Origin: Christiangramia crocea
Lineage (GTDB): Bacteria; Bacteroidota; Bacteroidia; Flavobacteriales; Flavobacteriaceae
DNA length: 64,000 nt
NCBI RefSeq assembly: GCF_022410465.1
Contig: NZ_JAJSON010000018.1
Location: 62,001 to 126,000, forward strand
Direction of reading: 5' to 3'
In this document: piece by piece, positions 38,151 through 47,240 of the stretch
Layout of the letters: every line of letters begins with the position of its first letter
How positions within the stretch are numbered: the first letter of the stretch is position 1
Program-made: the position numbers and the translations under genes
Notes under the pieces: generated by a model
Told to the model about the DNA's origin: nothing
What the model saw: only the letters and a program-made list of their open reading frames with translations
Databases searched by the model: none

Positions 38151-38167
38151 ATTGGTTTAAAACCAAT
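38151..38167. promoter_or_regulatory. Palindrome upstream of the 506-residue protein gene
   Basis: ATTGGTTTAAAACCAAT is a perfect 8-base inverted repeat around one central base, 14 bases before the start codon of the minus-strand gene. It looks like an operator for a dimeric regulator. No regulator is encoded next to it. Confidence 0.4.
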
Positions 38168-38273
38168 TTACAATTCCAGGCAACTTATAAGGCAGTGTTT
38201 AAGAGTTTTTAACTTAAAAGATTGTAAGACAGCAGCTCCCTTAGTTAAATATTCGTCAAACTTAATTCTTTAC

Positions 38274-38305
38274 TTTTCCGGTACGATAATTGGGTGGTAT
38301 ATTTG
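38274..38305 (+). promoter_or_regulatory. Promoter of small membrane protein gene
   Basis: TTTT (38274-38277), 20 bases, then TATATTTG (38298-38305). The -7 box is perfect. It ends 20 bases before the ATG at 38326 and lies inside the frame that would start at 38290, so the shorter protein is favoured. Confidence 0.55.
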
Positions 38306-38325
38306 ACCAGATTCAAAAAGAAAAA

Positions 38326-38547
38326 ATGTTTTTCAAATTCGGCATTAAAATATTGTTTGTAGTTATCGAGATCTTCCTTGGATTCTACAGTCTTCTTATC
38401 AGCGACAGTTTGTTATTGAAATTTATATTTTTTGCCGTTACCGCTGCCATCATCGCTTTTGGAATGCTAAAATCGCTAAACAGGGTTCTTCCCAGCGATA
38501 ATGATTATATAAAGTTGAATCCGGAAGAGGAAGAAGAGGCAGAATAA
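38326..38547 (+). CDS. Small membrane protein of unknown function
   Basis: Protein of 73 residues starting MFFKFGIKILFVV. It has two hydrophobic helices (about 5-23 and 29-48) and an acidic tail ending EEEEEAE. The start is set by the promoter at 38274-38305; an upstream GTG/ATG-type start at 38290 would add 12 residues but overlap the promoter. No family is recognised. The function cannot be told from context. Confidence 0.65.
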   Translation: MFFKFGIKILFVVIEIFLGFYSLLISDSLLLKFIFFAVTAAIIAFGMLKSLNRVLPSDNDYIKLNPEEEEEAE

Positions 38548-38637
38548 TTTTTTATAAAAACTTCAGAAGATACGATCTGTTGCTGTAGCCAACGGATTTT
38601 TTTATTTACATTGGCATTTCAATTTAATCAGGATTCC

Positions 38638-39255
38638 ATGAGGCTCATTTGCCTGGCCGACACTCATAACCAACATCACGATATACCTATTCCGGAAGGA
38701 GACATCCTTATTCATGCAGGTGACTGTACCGATGGCGGAACGAGGAATGAGACCTCAGATTTTCTTCAATGGCTCTCCGGCCAACCCCATAAATATAAGA
38801 TACTTGTACCCGGAAATCATGATTTTTATTTTCAAAAACCTGAAAACCTAAAACACATCCCTGAAGACATACACCTTTTAATAGATAAAGGTGTCGAAAT
38901 TGAAGGTCTGCAGTTTTGGGGATCCCCTTTCACCCCCGGAATTGGAAACTGGGCTTTTAGCCGCGAAAGAGGATCGGATATAAAAAAGCACTGGGACCTT
39001 ATCCCGAAAACTACAGATATCTTAATTACCCACACACCACCATATGGAATTCTGGACCAGATTGGCAGTGGAGTGAATCTGGGATGTGAAGAACTAGGCA
39101 AAGCCTTACAAATTGTCCAGCCGACATATCATTTGTTTGGACATATTCATCATTCCTCTGGCAAATTAATGCGCTCCAGTAGCCAGTATTTCAACTTATC
39201 CATACTTGATGAACGCTTTAGGATCATGAGTTCCCCGGTGGTCCTGGATTTATAA
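38638..39255 (+). CDS. Calcineurin-like metallophosphoesterase
   Basis: Cytoplasmic phosphoesterase of 205 residues with the full two-metal motif set: LADTHNQHH, HAGDCTD, VPGNHDFYF, THTPPYG and FGHIHHSSG. It is close to the MPPED1/UPF0046-like group, whose members hydrolyse cyclic nucleotides or phosphodiesters; the substrate here is unknown. The ATG at MRLICLAD is preferred to the TTG at 38611, which adds nine residues outside the fold. Confidence 0.9.
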   Translation: MRLICLADTHNQHHDIPIPEGDILIHAGDCTDGGTRNETSDFLQWLSGQPHKYKILVPGNHDFYFQKPENLKHIPEDIHLLIDKGVEIEGLQFWGSPFTPGIGNWAFSRERGSDIKKHWDLIPKTTDILITHTPPYGILDQIGSGVNLGCEELGKALQIVQPTYHLFGHIHHSSGKLMRSSSQYFNLSILDERFRIMSSPVVLDL

Positions 39256-39364
39256 AGTAAACATCTTCTTAATTCCGGCCTCTTGAAGTTAAATATTTAT
39301 TAACGAGGGAAGTATTACATTTTTTTTAACAGCTTTTATACGCTCTAGTAGTATTTTAGCCGTG

Positions 39365-39718
39365 ATGAAAATGATGAAAACGATACCTATGAAAACAAGC
39401 ACTACTCCCGAAATAATAGATGAAATTAAGAATCTAATTTCTTACAGTATTACAAATAGGACCATGGAGAATTCTAATTTCCAGACTATGCATCGCGCCA
39501 TCATCAAGAAATACTTCGAGGCGAAACATGTAAATATAAATTACAAAGAGCAAACTATCGATATGCAGCTTCCGGTTGGCAATAAAAGATATACCAGCAT
39601 CACATTTGAATGTCAGAACCTGGAGAGATTCTTGAGGTCCTGCCTTAAAAAGGATGAAAAGAGCCTTTTCTTCTATCAAAGTCTGCTAACTCACTATAAT
39701 GTGATTTCCGCTGCATAA
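39365..39718 (+). CDS. Hypothetical protein, 117 residues
   Basis: No family recognised. The protein has no signal peptide or membrane segment, is mixed alpha/beta, and has an N-terminus with several methionines (possible starts at 39365, 39371, 39374 and 39389; a GTG at 39362 adds one residue). A strong terminator follows it (39748-39777), which together with a compact size supports a real single gene. It lies tail to tail with the response regulator gene. Confidence 0.6.
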   Translation: MKMMKTIPMKTSTTPEIIDEIKNLISYSITNRTMENSNFQTMHRAIIKKYFEAKHVNINYKEQTIDMQLPVGNKRYTSITFECQNLERFLRSCLKKDEKSLFFYQSLLTHYNVISAA

Positions 39719-39747
39719 TTTAAAGAATTATCCCCAATAATTGGTAT

Positions 39748-39777
39748 AAGCCTCGGTCCCTACGCCGGGCTTTTTTT
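39748..39777 (+). terminator. Terminator of the 117-residue protein gene
   Basis: AAGCCTCGG (39748-39756) pairs with CCGGGCTT (39765-39772) with one bulged T and an eight-base loop, followed by T7 (39771-39777). It is in the plus orientation, 30 bases after the stop. Confidence 0.8.
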
Positions 39778-40162
39778 ATTTTACAGCTTTCCCAATCTCA
39801 ATCAGTTGATCCACCTTAATTGGTTTGGACAAGAAGCCTGCAAGGCCGGAGAATTCTTTCAGTTTTTCCTTATCTGAATAGGCTATTGAGGAAGTGACAA
39901 TATAAATAGCACATTCATTAAAGAGGGAAGGATATGACTTCTGGAGTAGCTCAATGAACTGCCAGCCATCCATTCCAGGCATATTTATATCAAGTAAGAT
40001 CACATCCGGGAGGCTTGTTTCAGGATTTCTAAGGTCTTCAAGTGCATCACTGGCCCTCATATAAAAGACGGCCCTTTCAAAAACCTCTGCCCTGGCAATT
40101 AGCTTCCTGATGATCTTTTGATAGATCTCATCATCGTCTATAACACAAATGCCCTTTCTCAT
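39776..40162 (-). CDS. Stand-alone response regulator
   Basis: CheY-like receiver of 128 residues with no output domain. The acidic pocket D9-D10-D11, the phosphorylated D58 (VILLDINMPGMDG), T90/S91 and K113 are all present. It overlaps the histidine kinase gene by four bases (ATGA type), so the two are coupled in translation and are almost surely partners. With no output domain it must act on another protein or pass phosphate onward. The target is not in the window. Confidence 0.94.
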   Translation of the reverse strand: MRKGICVIDDDEIYQKIIRKLIARAEVFERAVFYMRASDALEDLRNPETSLPDVILLDINMPGMDGWQFIELLQKSYPSLFNECAIYIVTSSIAYSDKEKLKEFSGLAGFLSKPIKVDQLIEIGKAVK

Positions 40163-42507
40163 TTAAAATCAACTTTAAAGGTAGTACCTATATCAGGTTT
40201 GCTTTCCACCTCTACCGTTCCACCCATGGCATTGATCTGATTTTTAGTAATAAATAATCCTACTCCACGGCCATCCTGCCTTCCTGAAAAAGTTTTATAT
40301 AATCCAAAGACCTTATCTCCATGTTTGTTCAAATCTATACCAATACCATTATCTTTTATTTCCAAAGTCCAATTAGAATCCTCTTTATATCCTTTTATAC
40401 TTATCTCGGGCTGTCTATCTGGATGACTATATCTCAAAGCGTTAGTAATAAAGTTTAACAGTACGCTTTCCATATAGGCCGAGTTGAAAGACACGACCAT
40501 CTCCCCGGGTACTTCATTAATTATACGGGCATCTTTAGATTTTATTTGCAAGCCCAAAATTTCAATGGCCTTATCTAAATACGCTGAAACATTGATTGGT
40601 TCCACTCCAATATCAAGATTCGTATTAATGGAAACCACTTCATTAAGATCATGCAGCGACTGATTAAGATTATCGGAAACATTCTTAAGCAAAGCTATAT
40701 AATTCCTTTTTTCCTTTTCAGAATCTTCAAAATCATAAAGTTCTAAGATCGATTCAAGATTACTGGAATGAGAACGTAAATTATGAGACACGATATATGC
40801 GAAATTAAGGAGTCGCTTATTCTGTTCCATCACTAACTCATAAGATTTAACCAGGTTCAGTTCTGCTTCCTTTTTACCAGTAATATCTCTTAAATTTACG
40901 ATATACCCCTCAATATTCTTTTCTTCCAGAAAATTAGTAAGTGTCGCATTAACCCAGATCCAGCTGGAACTGCTGGTCTTTACCCGCATAATGATTTCAG
41001 AATATGGCTTTCCAGGATTAGTTCGTACTCTTTTGAGTTTCTCTATTAAGAGGCAACGTTCCTCCGGATGGATCAAAGAAAAAATATCGTTTCCGGAACA
41101 AAGAAGTTCATCATAGCCCGTAATACGCTTAAAAGAAGGAGAACAGTAAACGGCTTCCCCCCTATTGTTGATAATAAGAATAACTTCATTGGAGTTCTCT
41201 ACCAGAGACCTGAAACGCTTTTCATTTTCTACCAGTTCCTGTTTTGCCTTTACCCGAGCCGAGATATCCTCTACTATAGCAATGTGGGATGTCGCTTCCT
41301 GATCTTTTTTCCATAATGCGGATACATGGAGTCCAACCCAGATATAATCTCCTTTTTTTTGTTTAAGTCTTTTCTTTAAACTGTACTCTCTTATCTCATT
41401 ATTTTTCAATTTTTTCATAAGCTTCTGGTTCTCCTCAATATCATCTTCATGAGAGACATCCAAATAATGCATAAGCTTAAGTTCCTCTTCGGAATATCCA
41501 ATCAATTCCTGAAACCGTTTATTTGTTTCCTGGATCATTCCTGTCTTTGAATCAACCCTTACCATGCCAATAGCGGCCTGATTAAAAATAGTCCTGAAAC
41601 GCAATTCACTTTTTGCGAGCTCTCCAGCCTGTTCTTTAACGCGTGCCTCAAGAATTAAAGGCTGTTTCAGGGTATTATAAATGATCCATCCAAATGCTCC
41701 TGAAAGAATAAGCATCAGAAATGCAACCGGCACCACAGTATAGAAAGGCTGATAGGGATCTACCGGAATTATATAAATCTTCCATTCTCCATCGGGAAAG
41801 GTTAAATATTCGGAATAGGACTCGTTAATCCCGGAGACATCTTTAAGAAAGAATTCCTCTTTTGCCGTGGAAGGATTTATCTTGGAAAACTGAAATTTGT
41901 ACTTCTCGCCTGAAAGTTCCCGTATCCCGGATTGATCAATGAGATTATTAAAATCTATAATTACCGCAACAAAACCCCAGAACTCATTCTTTATAAACAC
42001 AGGAAGCCTCCCCACAATGGCCAGTCCGCCCTGCTTGAGTTCAAAAGGACCTCCAAAGAACATACGCCGTCTCTCTATAGCTTTAAAAGCTTCTTCGTTC
42101 CGAGTACTATCCTTTAAAATATTATAATTAATCGCTGCTTTATTCTCCTCGTAAGGATACACTTTTGTGATAATGCCATCAGGAACTATCTCAATTGCAT
42201 CTATATTGGAATTATTGTCAACCAGCTGAGGAGCTACCTCATCAAAATTTTCAATCCTACCCTCTGCATCAATCTGCAAAGCCAGGGAAAGGGCTGCAGA
42301 ATAACTATATTTAAGAGACTGGTCAATATTTTGCTCAACCACATCTATAATGCTTTCCATTTCACTTTGACGGGATTCTACCAGGATCTGGTAGCGTTGC
42401 CACAGCATAAATAATCCACCCAACAGAAGAAACAAAAATGCCAGAATACCTATAAGTAATGGTTTCCTTTGAGAAAGGATATCTGAGTTTTTAATTTTCT
42501 GTGCCAT
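40159..42507 (-). CDS. CHASE/PAS sensor histidine kinase
   Basis: Membrane kinase of 782 residues. Order: membrane helix (17-36), an extracytoplasmic CHASE-like domain (about 70-240, with the NIDAIEIVPDG and GLAIVGRLPVF segments), second helix (258-280), PAS 1 (about 300-420), PAS 2 (about 428-550), a dimerisation domain with phospho-accepting H575 in YIVSHNLRSH, and a HATPase (about 660-780) with the N box NFITNALRYSHP and the G boxes DNGIGIDL and GRGVGLFI. The H box is the VSHNLR form common in Bacteroidota. It is expressed with the receiver protein that follows. The CHASE ligand is unknown. Confidence 0.93.
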   Translation of the reverse strand: MAQKIKNSDILSQRKPLLIGILAFLFLLLGGLFMLWQRYQILVESRQSEMESIIDVVEQNIDQSLKYSYSAALSLALQIDAEGRIENFDEVAPQLVDNNSNIDAIEIVPDGIITKVYPYEENKAAINYNILKDSTRNEEAFKAIERRRMFFGGPFELKQGGLAIVGRLPVFIKNEFWGFVAVIIDFNNLIDQSGIRELSGEKYKFQFSKINPSTAKEEFFLKDVSGINESYSEYLTFPDGEWKIYIIPVDPYQPFYTVVPVAFLMLILSGAFGWIIYNTLKQPLILEARVKEQAGELAKSELRFRTIFNQAAIGMVRVDSKTGMIQETNKRFQELIGYSEEELKLMHYLDVSHEDDIEENQKLMKKLKNNEIREYSLKKRLKQKKGDYIWVGLHVSALWKKDQEATSHIAIVEDISARVKAKQELVENEKRFRSLVENSNEVILIINNRGEAVYCSPSFKRITGYDELLCSGNDIFSLIHPEERCLLIEKLKRVRTNPGKPYSEIIMRVKTSSSSWIWVNATLTNFLEEKNIEGYIVNLRDITGKKEAELNLVKSYELVMEQNKRLLNFAYIVSHNLRSHSSNLESILELYDFEDSEKEKRNYIALLKNVSDNLNQSLHDLNEVVSINTNLDIGVEPINVSAYLDKAIEILGLQIKSKDARIINEVPGEMVVSFNSAYMESVLLNFITNALRYSHPDRQPEISIKGYKEDSNWTLEIKDNGIGIDLNKHGDKVFGLYKTFSGRQDGRGVGLFITKNQINAMGGTVEVESKPDIGTTFKVDFK

Positions 42508-42953
42508 GGAAAAGCTTAAGATCTAGCTCAGGGCTTTAATTTTAAGGAGTCCAAATATAGCTAATTACTTGTAAATAGGAAGATTAATTCCGGGAAGGGA
42601 TATTTCAGGGAAATGAGTTCTGAGTTTTGAAGGTTAGAAGAAAAAATCAGATTTACAATTTTAAATTTGAAACTGAACCTTCCTATGGTTCTGGCGAGGC
42701 GAAGTTGAAACCGGTATTTTTAATTTTGAATGATGAATTTTTAATTAAAAATTCATTTAAAAGTAGATTTCTTAATACGCATGAAATGACTTTGTCTTAT
42801 AATTTCCAAAACTCAGCACTTCCCCCACTTACTTTAACTGACAATTATCAGCTTTTATGTTCTAAGCAGGAAAAAAAACCAAAACCTGATTCCCGTCATA
42901 TTTTACCATGCACTCCTGCTGCAACTTTGTACTGATTTAAAAACGCAATTATT
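42508..42953. other. 446-base gap upstream of the histidine kinase and first YceI genes
   Basis: Divergent gap. TATATTTG on the minus strand (42551-42558) is a -7 box for the kinase gene. A perfect 22-base palindrome, starting TGAATTTTTAA, lies at 42734-42755. The nearby text TTTTTAATTTTGAA also occurs around 47344. A 102-codon frame (42627-42935) crosses the gap but has no family look and runs through these AT-rich repeats, so it is not called. Confidence 0.55.
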
Positions 42954-43541
42954 ATGAAAAGTTACGGCACAATTAAAGTTTTGATTACAGCCATGATTGT
43001 GAGCATAGGAATGAACATGAATCTTAATGCCCAATCTTACACACTTAACAATAAGTCTTCCAGTCTTATAGTAGAAGGAACCTCTAACATCCATGACTGG
43101 ACAATGGAAGCTGAAAGCACCAGCGGAACAATTTCGGCTGAAATGGACGAAGGAAAGCTGGAAGAAATAGATGCACTGCGCTTTACTGCAGAAGCAGAAG
43201 GTTTAAAAAGCGGTAAGAGTGGAATGGATAAGAACGCCTATAAAGCTCTAAATACCAGTAAGTATAAAAAGATCACTTATGAGCTAAAGAATGTAAAGGA
43301 GATCACAGGTTCCAATGGAAACTATAAAGCAAAAACCACAGGAAGCCTTGAGATCGCAGGCGTTAAAAAGGATATTGCACTTAATTTTAACCTAACAATA
43401 AGCCCCGACAAGATCATATTAAAAGGAGAACACAACTTAAACATGACAGACTATGGCGTAGAACCACCAACTGCAATGTTCGGTACTATCACTACCGGCG
43501 AAACCGTAAAAATCAAATTTGAAACACACTTTAATAAATAA
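42954..43541 (+). CDS. YceI family periplasmic protein, first copy
   Basis: Secreted protein of 195 residues. A signal peptide (about 1-24, ending NLNAQS) precedes the YceI lipocalin-like barrel, with the typical SNIHDWTMEAES opening and MTDYGVEPPTAMFGTI close. YceI-fold proteins bind isoprenoid or other long apolar ligands in the periplasm. It is 24 bases upstream of a porin-like gene and probably in one operon with it and a second YceI gene. Confidence 0.92.
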   Translation: MKSYGTIKVLITAMIVSIGMNMNLNAQSYTLNNKSSSLIVEGTSNIHDWTMEAESTSGTISAEMDEGKLEEIDALRFTAEAEGLKSGKSGMDKNAYKALNTSKYKKITYELKNVKEITGSNGNYKAKTTGSLEIAGVKKDIALNFNLTISPDKIILKGEHNLNMTDYGVEPPTAMFGTITTGETVKIKFETHFNK

Positions 43542-43565
43542 ACTTCAATCTAAACATTTAACAAG

Positions 43566-44792
43566 ATGAAAACTACTATCCAATATTTAAGTTTAGTGCT
43601 TATAGCACTGTTAGCGATGCCAGCGATGGCTCAAACGCAAAGGGATCTGGATAACTTCCGTTACCGCGATCAAAGAGGTATTAACATGTTCGAAGCTCCA
43701 AAAGACACGGCTTCTACTTTTGACGGAGTACATGTAAGAGTAGGTGGAGCTTCCACTATCCAATTACAAGGACTAAGACAGGAAAATTCTTCAGGGGAGG
43801 ACGATCTTACAGAACTTGGAACTAATTTCAACCTTGCTACTGCCAACCTTGATCTTGATGTGGCATTAGCTCCAGGTATGAGAATGCACTTGAGAACATA
43901 TCTTTCTTCTCAACACCACACTGAAGCATACGTTAAAGGTGGATACATCCAGATCGATGGTCTTGAATGGATCAGCGAGGACCTTGCAGGGGTTATGGAC
44001 AACTGGAGAATTAAAATCGGGCATATGGAGAACAACTATGGTGACGCTCACTTTAGAAGGTCTGACAACGCGATGGCTCTTTACAACCCATTCGTAGGGA
44101 ACTACCTGATGGACGCCTTTACTACCGAAGTTGGTGCAGAAGTGTACTACATGAATGGACCATGGTTAGCAATGGTAGGTTTTACTAACAGTACAATTAA
44201 CCAAAGTTCCGTAAAAAGCGATAGAGATCCTTCTTACCTTGCCAAATTTGGTTATGACAAGCAAATAAGTGAAGATTTCAGATTTAGATTAACAGGATCT
44301 GTATTCCACTCTGGATTCAGACCAATTGGTTCAAGAGGAGCTACACAATACCTTTACAGTGGTGACCGTGCAGGATCAAGATATTACAATGTAATAGAGG
44401 GTGATTTCAGAGCTGGTAGAATTAACCCTGCCCAAGGAGAAGAACTTACTTCTTTCATGATCAACCCATTCGTAAAAGTTGGAGGACTTGAGTTCTTTGG
44501 AATCTATGAAAATGCATCAACTGAAAATGATGACTGGAATCAATTTGCAGGTGAGCTTATCTACCGCTTTGGTCAGGATGAAGACTTCTACTTAGGTACT
44601 CGCTACAATACTGCCAGCAATGATGATGTTTCTGTTAATCGTTTCAACCTAGGTGCTGGTTGGTTCTTGACCAAAAACGTTCTTGCGAAAATTGAGTACG
44701 TAAACCAGCAGTATAACGACTATCCTGCCGGAACAGTTTACGACGATGCACAATTCGACGGATTCAACATTGAAGCAGTGATTAGCTTCTAA
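43566..44792 (+). CDS. Porin-like outer-membrane protein
   Basis: Protein of 408 residues with a signal peptide (about 1-22, AMPAMAQ) and a body of alternating beta-strands ending in aromatic EAVISF, as for an outer-membrane barrel. The barrel includes KIGHMENNYGDAHFRR, a segment seen in Bacteroidota porin-like proteins. Substrate is unknown. Codon choice is strongly biased (CTT/TTC/AAC, few rare codons) compared with its neighbours, which suggests high expression. It lies between two YceI genes; a joint role with them is inferred from position only. Confidence 0.82.
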   Translation: MKTTIQYLSLVLIALLAMPAMAQTQRDLDNFRYRDQRGINMFEAPKDTASTFDGVHVRVGGASTIQLQGLRQENSSGEDDLTELGTNFNLATANLDLDVALAPGMRMHLRTYLSSQHHTEAYVKGGYIQIDGLEWISEDLAGVMDNWRIKIGHMENNYGDAHFRRSDNAMALYNPFVGNYLMDAFTTEVGAEVYYMNGPWLAMVGFTNSTINQSSVKSDRDPSYLAKFGYDKQISEDFRFRLTGSVFHSGFRPIGSRGATQYLYSGDRAGSRYYNVIEGDFRAGRINPAQGEELTSFMINPFVKVGGLEFFGIYENASTENDDWNQFAGELIYRFGQDEDFYLGTRYNTASNDDVSVNRFNLGAGWFLTKNVLAKIEYVNQQYNDYPAGTVYDDAQFDGFNIEAVISF

Positions 44793-44895
44793 TATTTAAA
44801 ACCTTAATTTCGGGCAGAGTTTTTGAATAAGATCCCCCAAGCTTATTGAAAACTTTGCCCGAATTAATTTAAAGTAAAACCTAAATTCTCCTATC

Positions 44896-45462
44896 ATGAA
44901 AAATCTTTTAACGTGCATATGTGGTTTGCTTTTCTGCGCCGGTCTTATGGCACAGAAAGATTTTGAAAAGGAAACCCTAAGAATTTTACCAGAAAGCGAG
45001 CTAATTATTGCAGGGAGCACAAACGTTAATAAATTTGACTGCCGCTTTGATATAGGCCTGATCACCAACACCAGGTCCATTAAATACTCCTTTGAAGAAA
45101 ATTACCTTTACTTCCCTGAGCTTAACCTCCATCTAAGCATAAATGGTTTTGACTGTGGCAACAGAAGAATGAATGAGGATTTTTGTGATCTTCTGAAATC
45201 TGAAACATATCCTGAAATAAAAATAAAAATTGATAAGATAGAGCTCATTTCAGCACAATATTCCAAAGCCTATATTACCGTAAAACTTGCCGGAGTAGAG
45301 AATATGTATAATCTGCCTGTTCAAATTGAAGAAGATCGTTTTAAGGGGCAGTTCAAAATGAATATTCGTGATTTTGGCCTGGAACCTCCAACCAAAGCCC
45401 TTGGCCTTATCGAGGTAAATGAAGAGATCGAGGTACGATTCAATCTTCTGGTCCAAAGGTAA
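44896..45462 (+). CDS. YceI family periplasmic protein, second copy
   Basis: Divergent YceI-like protein of 188 residues with a signal peptide (about 1-19, CAGLMAQ). It has STNVNKFDCRFD in place of the usual SNIHDW opening and IRDFGLEPPTKALGLI at the close. The body carries a cysteine pair (DCRFD, FDCGNRR) absent from the first copy, and an additional CDLLKSE. It starts 103 bases after the porin-like gene. Low identity to the first copy suggests a different ligand. Confidence 0.85.
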   Translation: MKNLLTCICGLLFCAGLMAQKDFEKETLRILPESELIIAGSTNVNKFDCRFDIGLITNTRSIKYSFEENYLYFPELNLHLSINGFDCGNRRMNEDFCDLLKSETYPEIKIKIDKIELISAQYSKAYITVKLAGVENMYNLPVQIEEDRFKGQFKMNIRDFGLEPPTKALGLIEVNEEIEVRFNLLVQR

Positions 45463-45498
45463 AAGCCTAAATATTCCCATTATTTTTTCTTAAATTTT

Positions 45499-45520
45499 CT
45501 TGAGGTATTAATACCTTGAG
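45499..45520. promoter_or_regulatory. Palindrome with flanking CTTGAG repeats
   Basis: AGGTATTAATACCT (45503-45516) is a perfect 14-base palindrome, and CTTGAG occurs at both edges (45499-45504 and 45515-45520). It lies 29 bases before the start of the CoA-transferase gene and could be an operator. Confidence 0.4.
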
Positions 45521-45548
45521 TGTCTAATTTTTTTTTGAAAAATTGTTT

Positions 45549-46826
45549 ATGGAAACTATGAAGATAGTATCGGCTCAGGAAGCTGTAAAAGAAATAAAAT
45601 CTAATCAAAGAGTATTTCTACAGGGAGCTGCAATGACTCCAAATGTACTTATAGACGCTCTTTGTGAGAGATATCAGGAACTTAAGAACGTAGAGTTCAT
45701 TCAGATCCATACTGAAGGAAATGCTCCTTATACCGAGGCGCCTTACAATGAATCTTTCAGAACAAACACCTGTTTTGTGGGATCAAACGTTAGAAAGGCT
45801 GTCAACTCAAATCATGGGGCTTATATCCCGATCTTTTTAAGTGAGATCCACCAGCTATTCAGGCAGAATATTCTGCCGCTGGATTTTGCCTTTATTCAGG
45901 TTTCCCCTCCCGACAAGCACGGTTATTGCTCGCTGGGCGTTTCTGTAGATATTGCATTACCAGCCATTCAGAATGCCAAAAAGGTGATCGCACAAATTAA
46001 TCCAAATGTACCAAGAACTCATGGTGACGGAATTATTCATATAGACCGGATCTATTCGGCTGTTGAAGTAGACCAGCCTATTCACTCCGCTCATCTCACC
46101 GAGCCCACAAAGGTTGAAACCATGATAGGAAAACATATCGCAGGTTTAATTGAAGATGGCGCTACCTTACAAATGGGAATTGGCGGGATTCCAAATGTGG
46201 TCCTTAATAATCTCACCAATCACAAAAGACTTGGAGTACACACCGAAATGTTTTCAGACGGTGTACTTCCACTAATTGAAAAAGGCGTGATCACCGGAGA
46301 GGAAAAATCTATTAAAACCGGTAAAATGGTTACCTGCTTTGCCATAGGTTCACCAAAACTATATGATTTTATAGATGACAACCCGCTGGTACATTTCAAG
46401 GAAGCAGCCTACACAAACGATACGGCGATAATCAGGCAGAATCCTAAGGTAACCGCAATAAATTCAGCAATAGAGATAGACCTCACCGGCCAAGTATGTG
46501 CCGATACTATTGGGAAATACCAGTATTCAGGTGTAGGCGGACAGATGGATTTTATAAGAGGGGCAGCCCTTTCAGAAGGTGGAAAAGCCATTATCGCCAT
46601 GCCCTCTGTCACCAACAAAGGAATTTCCAAGATCGTCCCATATCTTAAAGAAGGCGCCGGTGTTACCACTACACGTGCCCATGTTCATTATATAGCCACA
46701 GAATACGGAATTGTAGACCTGTTTGGGAAAAATTTGAAACAGAGAGCCGAGGCTCTAATTTCTATCGCACACCCTGATCACCAGGAGGAACTTTCTAAGC
46801 AGGCTTTTGAACGCCTTAATTCATAG
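45549..46826 (+). CDS. Acetyl-CoA hydrolase/CoA-transferase family protein
   Basis: Cytoplasmic enzyme of 425 residues in the family of acetyl-CoA hydrolase and 4-hydroxybutyrate/succinyl-CoA transferases. It moves CoA between small acids; the exact pair cannot be told from sequence. Family segments are VSPPDKHGYCSLGVSVD, the glycine-rich LQMGIGGIPN, GVHTEMFSDG and GVGGQMDFIRGA, with the catalytic glutamate in the GVHTEMFSD region. The ATG at METMKIVSA is chosen over the TTG two codons upstream. It may be regulated through the palindrome just before it. Confidence 0.9.
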   Translation: METMKIVSAQEAVKEIKSNQRVFLQGAAMTPNVLIDALCERYQELKNVEFIQIHTEGNAPYTEAPYNESFRTNTCFVGSNVRKAVNSNHGAYIPIFLSEIHQLFRQNILPLDFAFIQVSPPDKHGYCSLGVSVDIALPAIQNAKKVIAQINPNVPRTHGDGIIHIDRIYSAVEVDQPIHSAHLTEPTKVETMIGKHIAGLIEDGATLQMGIGGIPNVVLNNLTNHKRLGVHTEMFSDGVLPLIEKGVITGEEKSIKTGKMVTCFAIGSPKLYDFIDDNPLVHFKEAAYTNDTAIIRQNPKVTAINSAIEIDLTGQVCADTIGKYQYSGVGGQMDFIRGAALSEGGKAIIAMPSVTNKGISKIVPYLKEGAGVTTTRAHVHYIATEYGIVDLFGKNLKQRAEALISIAHPDHQEELSKQAFERLNS

Positions 46827-46920
46827 AGATTTTTTACAAAACCGGTGTAAAGCTGAGATTCATCATATTTTAGAAAGAGTTCCATCCATACTTTTACCGT
46901 GTAATTAAAAAACCGGAGGC

Positions 46921-47202
46921 ATGAAATTATACACAAAATTGTATGAGGATTTCGAGGAGATGTATCTTGGTTATGCTGCACTGGCCATCATCGCTTCAAG
47001 TTGTTTAGGATCTGTTGCTGCAATGCTCATTCTTATGAATGGTCACGGATTTTGGAATATGGTTGAACTATTCCTGGTAGTGTCTGTATGTATGGGTTTT
47101 AATGCAGGTGTGCTGGCCCAGTTAAAAACGAAAGTTGTATTTAATAGTTTGATAATTAGCCTGGCTGTAAGTATTATTTTAATTATAGCAAATTCAATTT
47201 AG
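46921..47202 (+). CDS. Small membrane protein of unknown function
   Basis: Protein of 93 residues with three hydrophobic helices (about 17-37, 45-65 and 73-91) and a short cytoplasmic N-terminus (MKLYTKLYEDFEEMY). A GGAGG sequence seven or so bases before the ATG is an unusually clear Shine-Dalgarno site for this phylum. It is followed by a strong terminator (47241-47295). No family is recognised. Confidence 0.7.
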   Translation: MKLYTKLYEDFEEMYLGYAALAIIASSCLGSVAAMLILMNGHGFWNMVELFLVVSVCMGFNAGVLAQLKTKVVFNSLIISLAVSIILIIANSI

Positions 47203-47240
47203 CTCCTAATATTTAAAATAAGATCAAAGCTAAATTCCAT

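Noticed and set aside
42627-42935. 102-codon open frame before the first YceI gene
   Set aside because: It runs through AT-rich repeat text and a palindrome, has no signal peptide or family look, and its codon use is unlike the neighbours.
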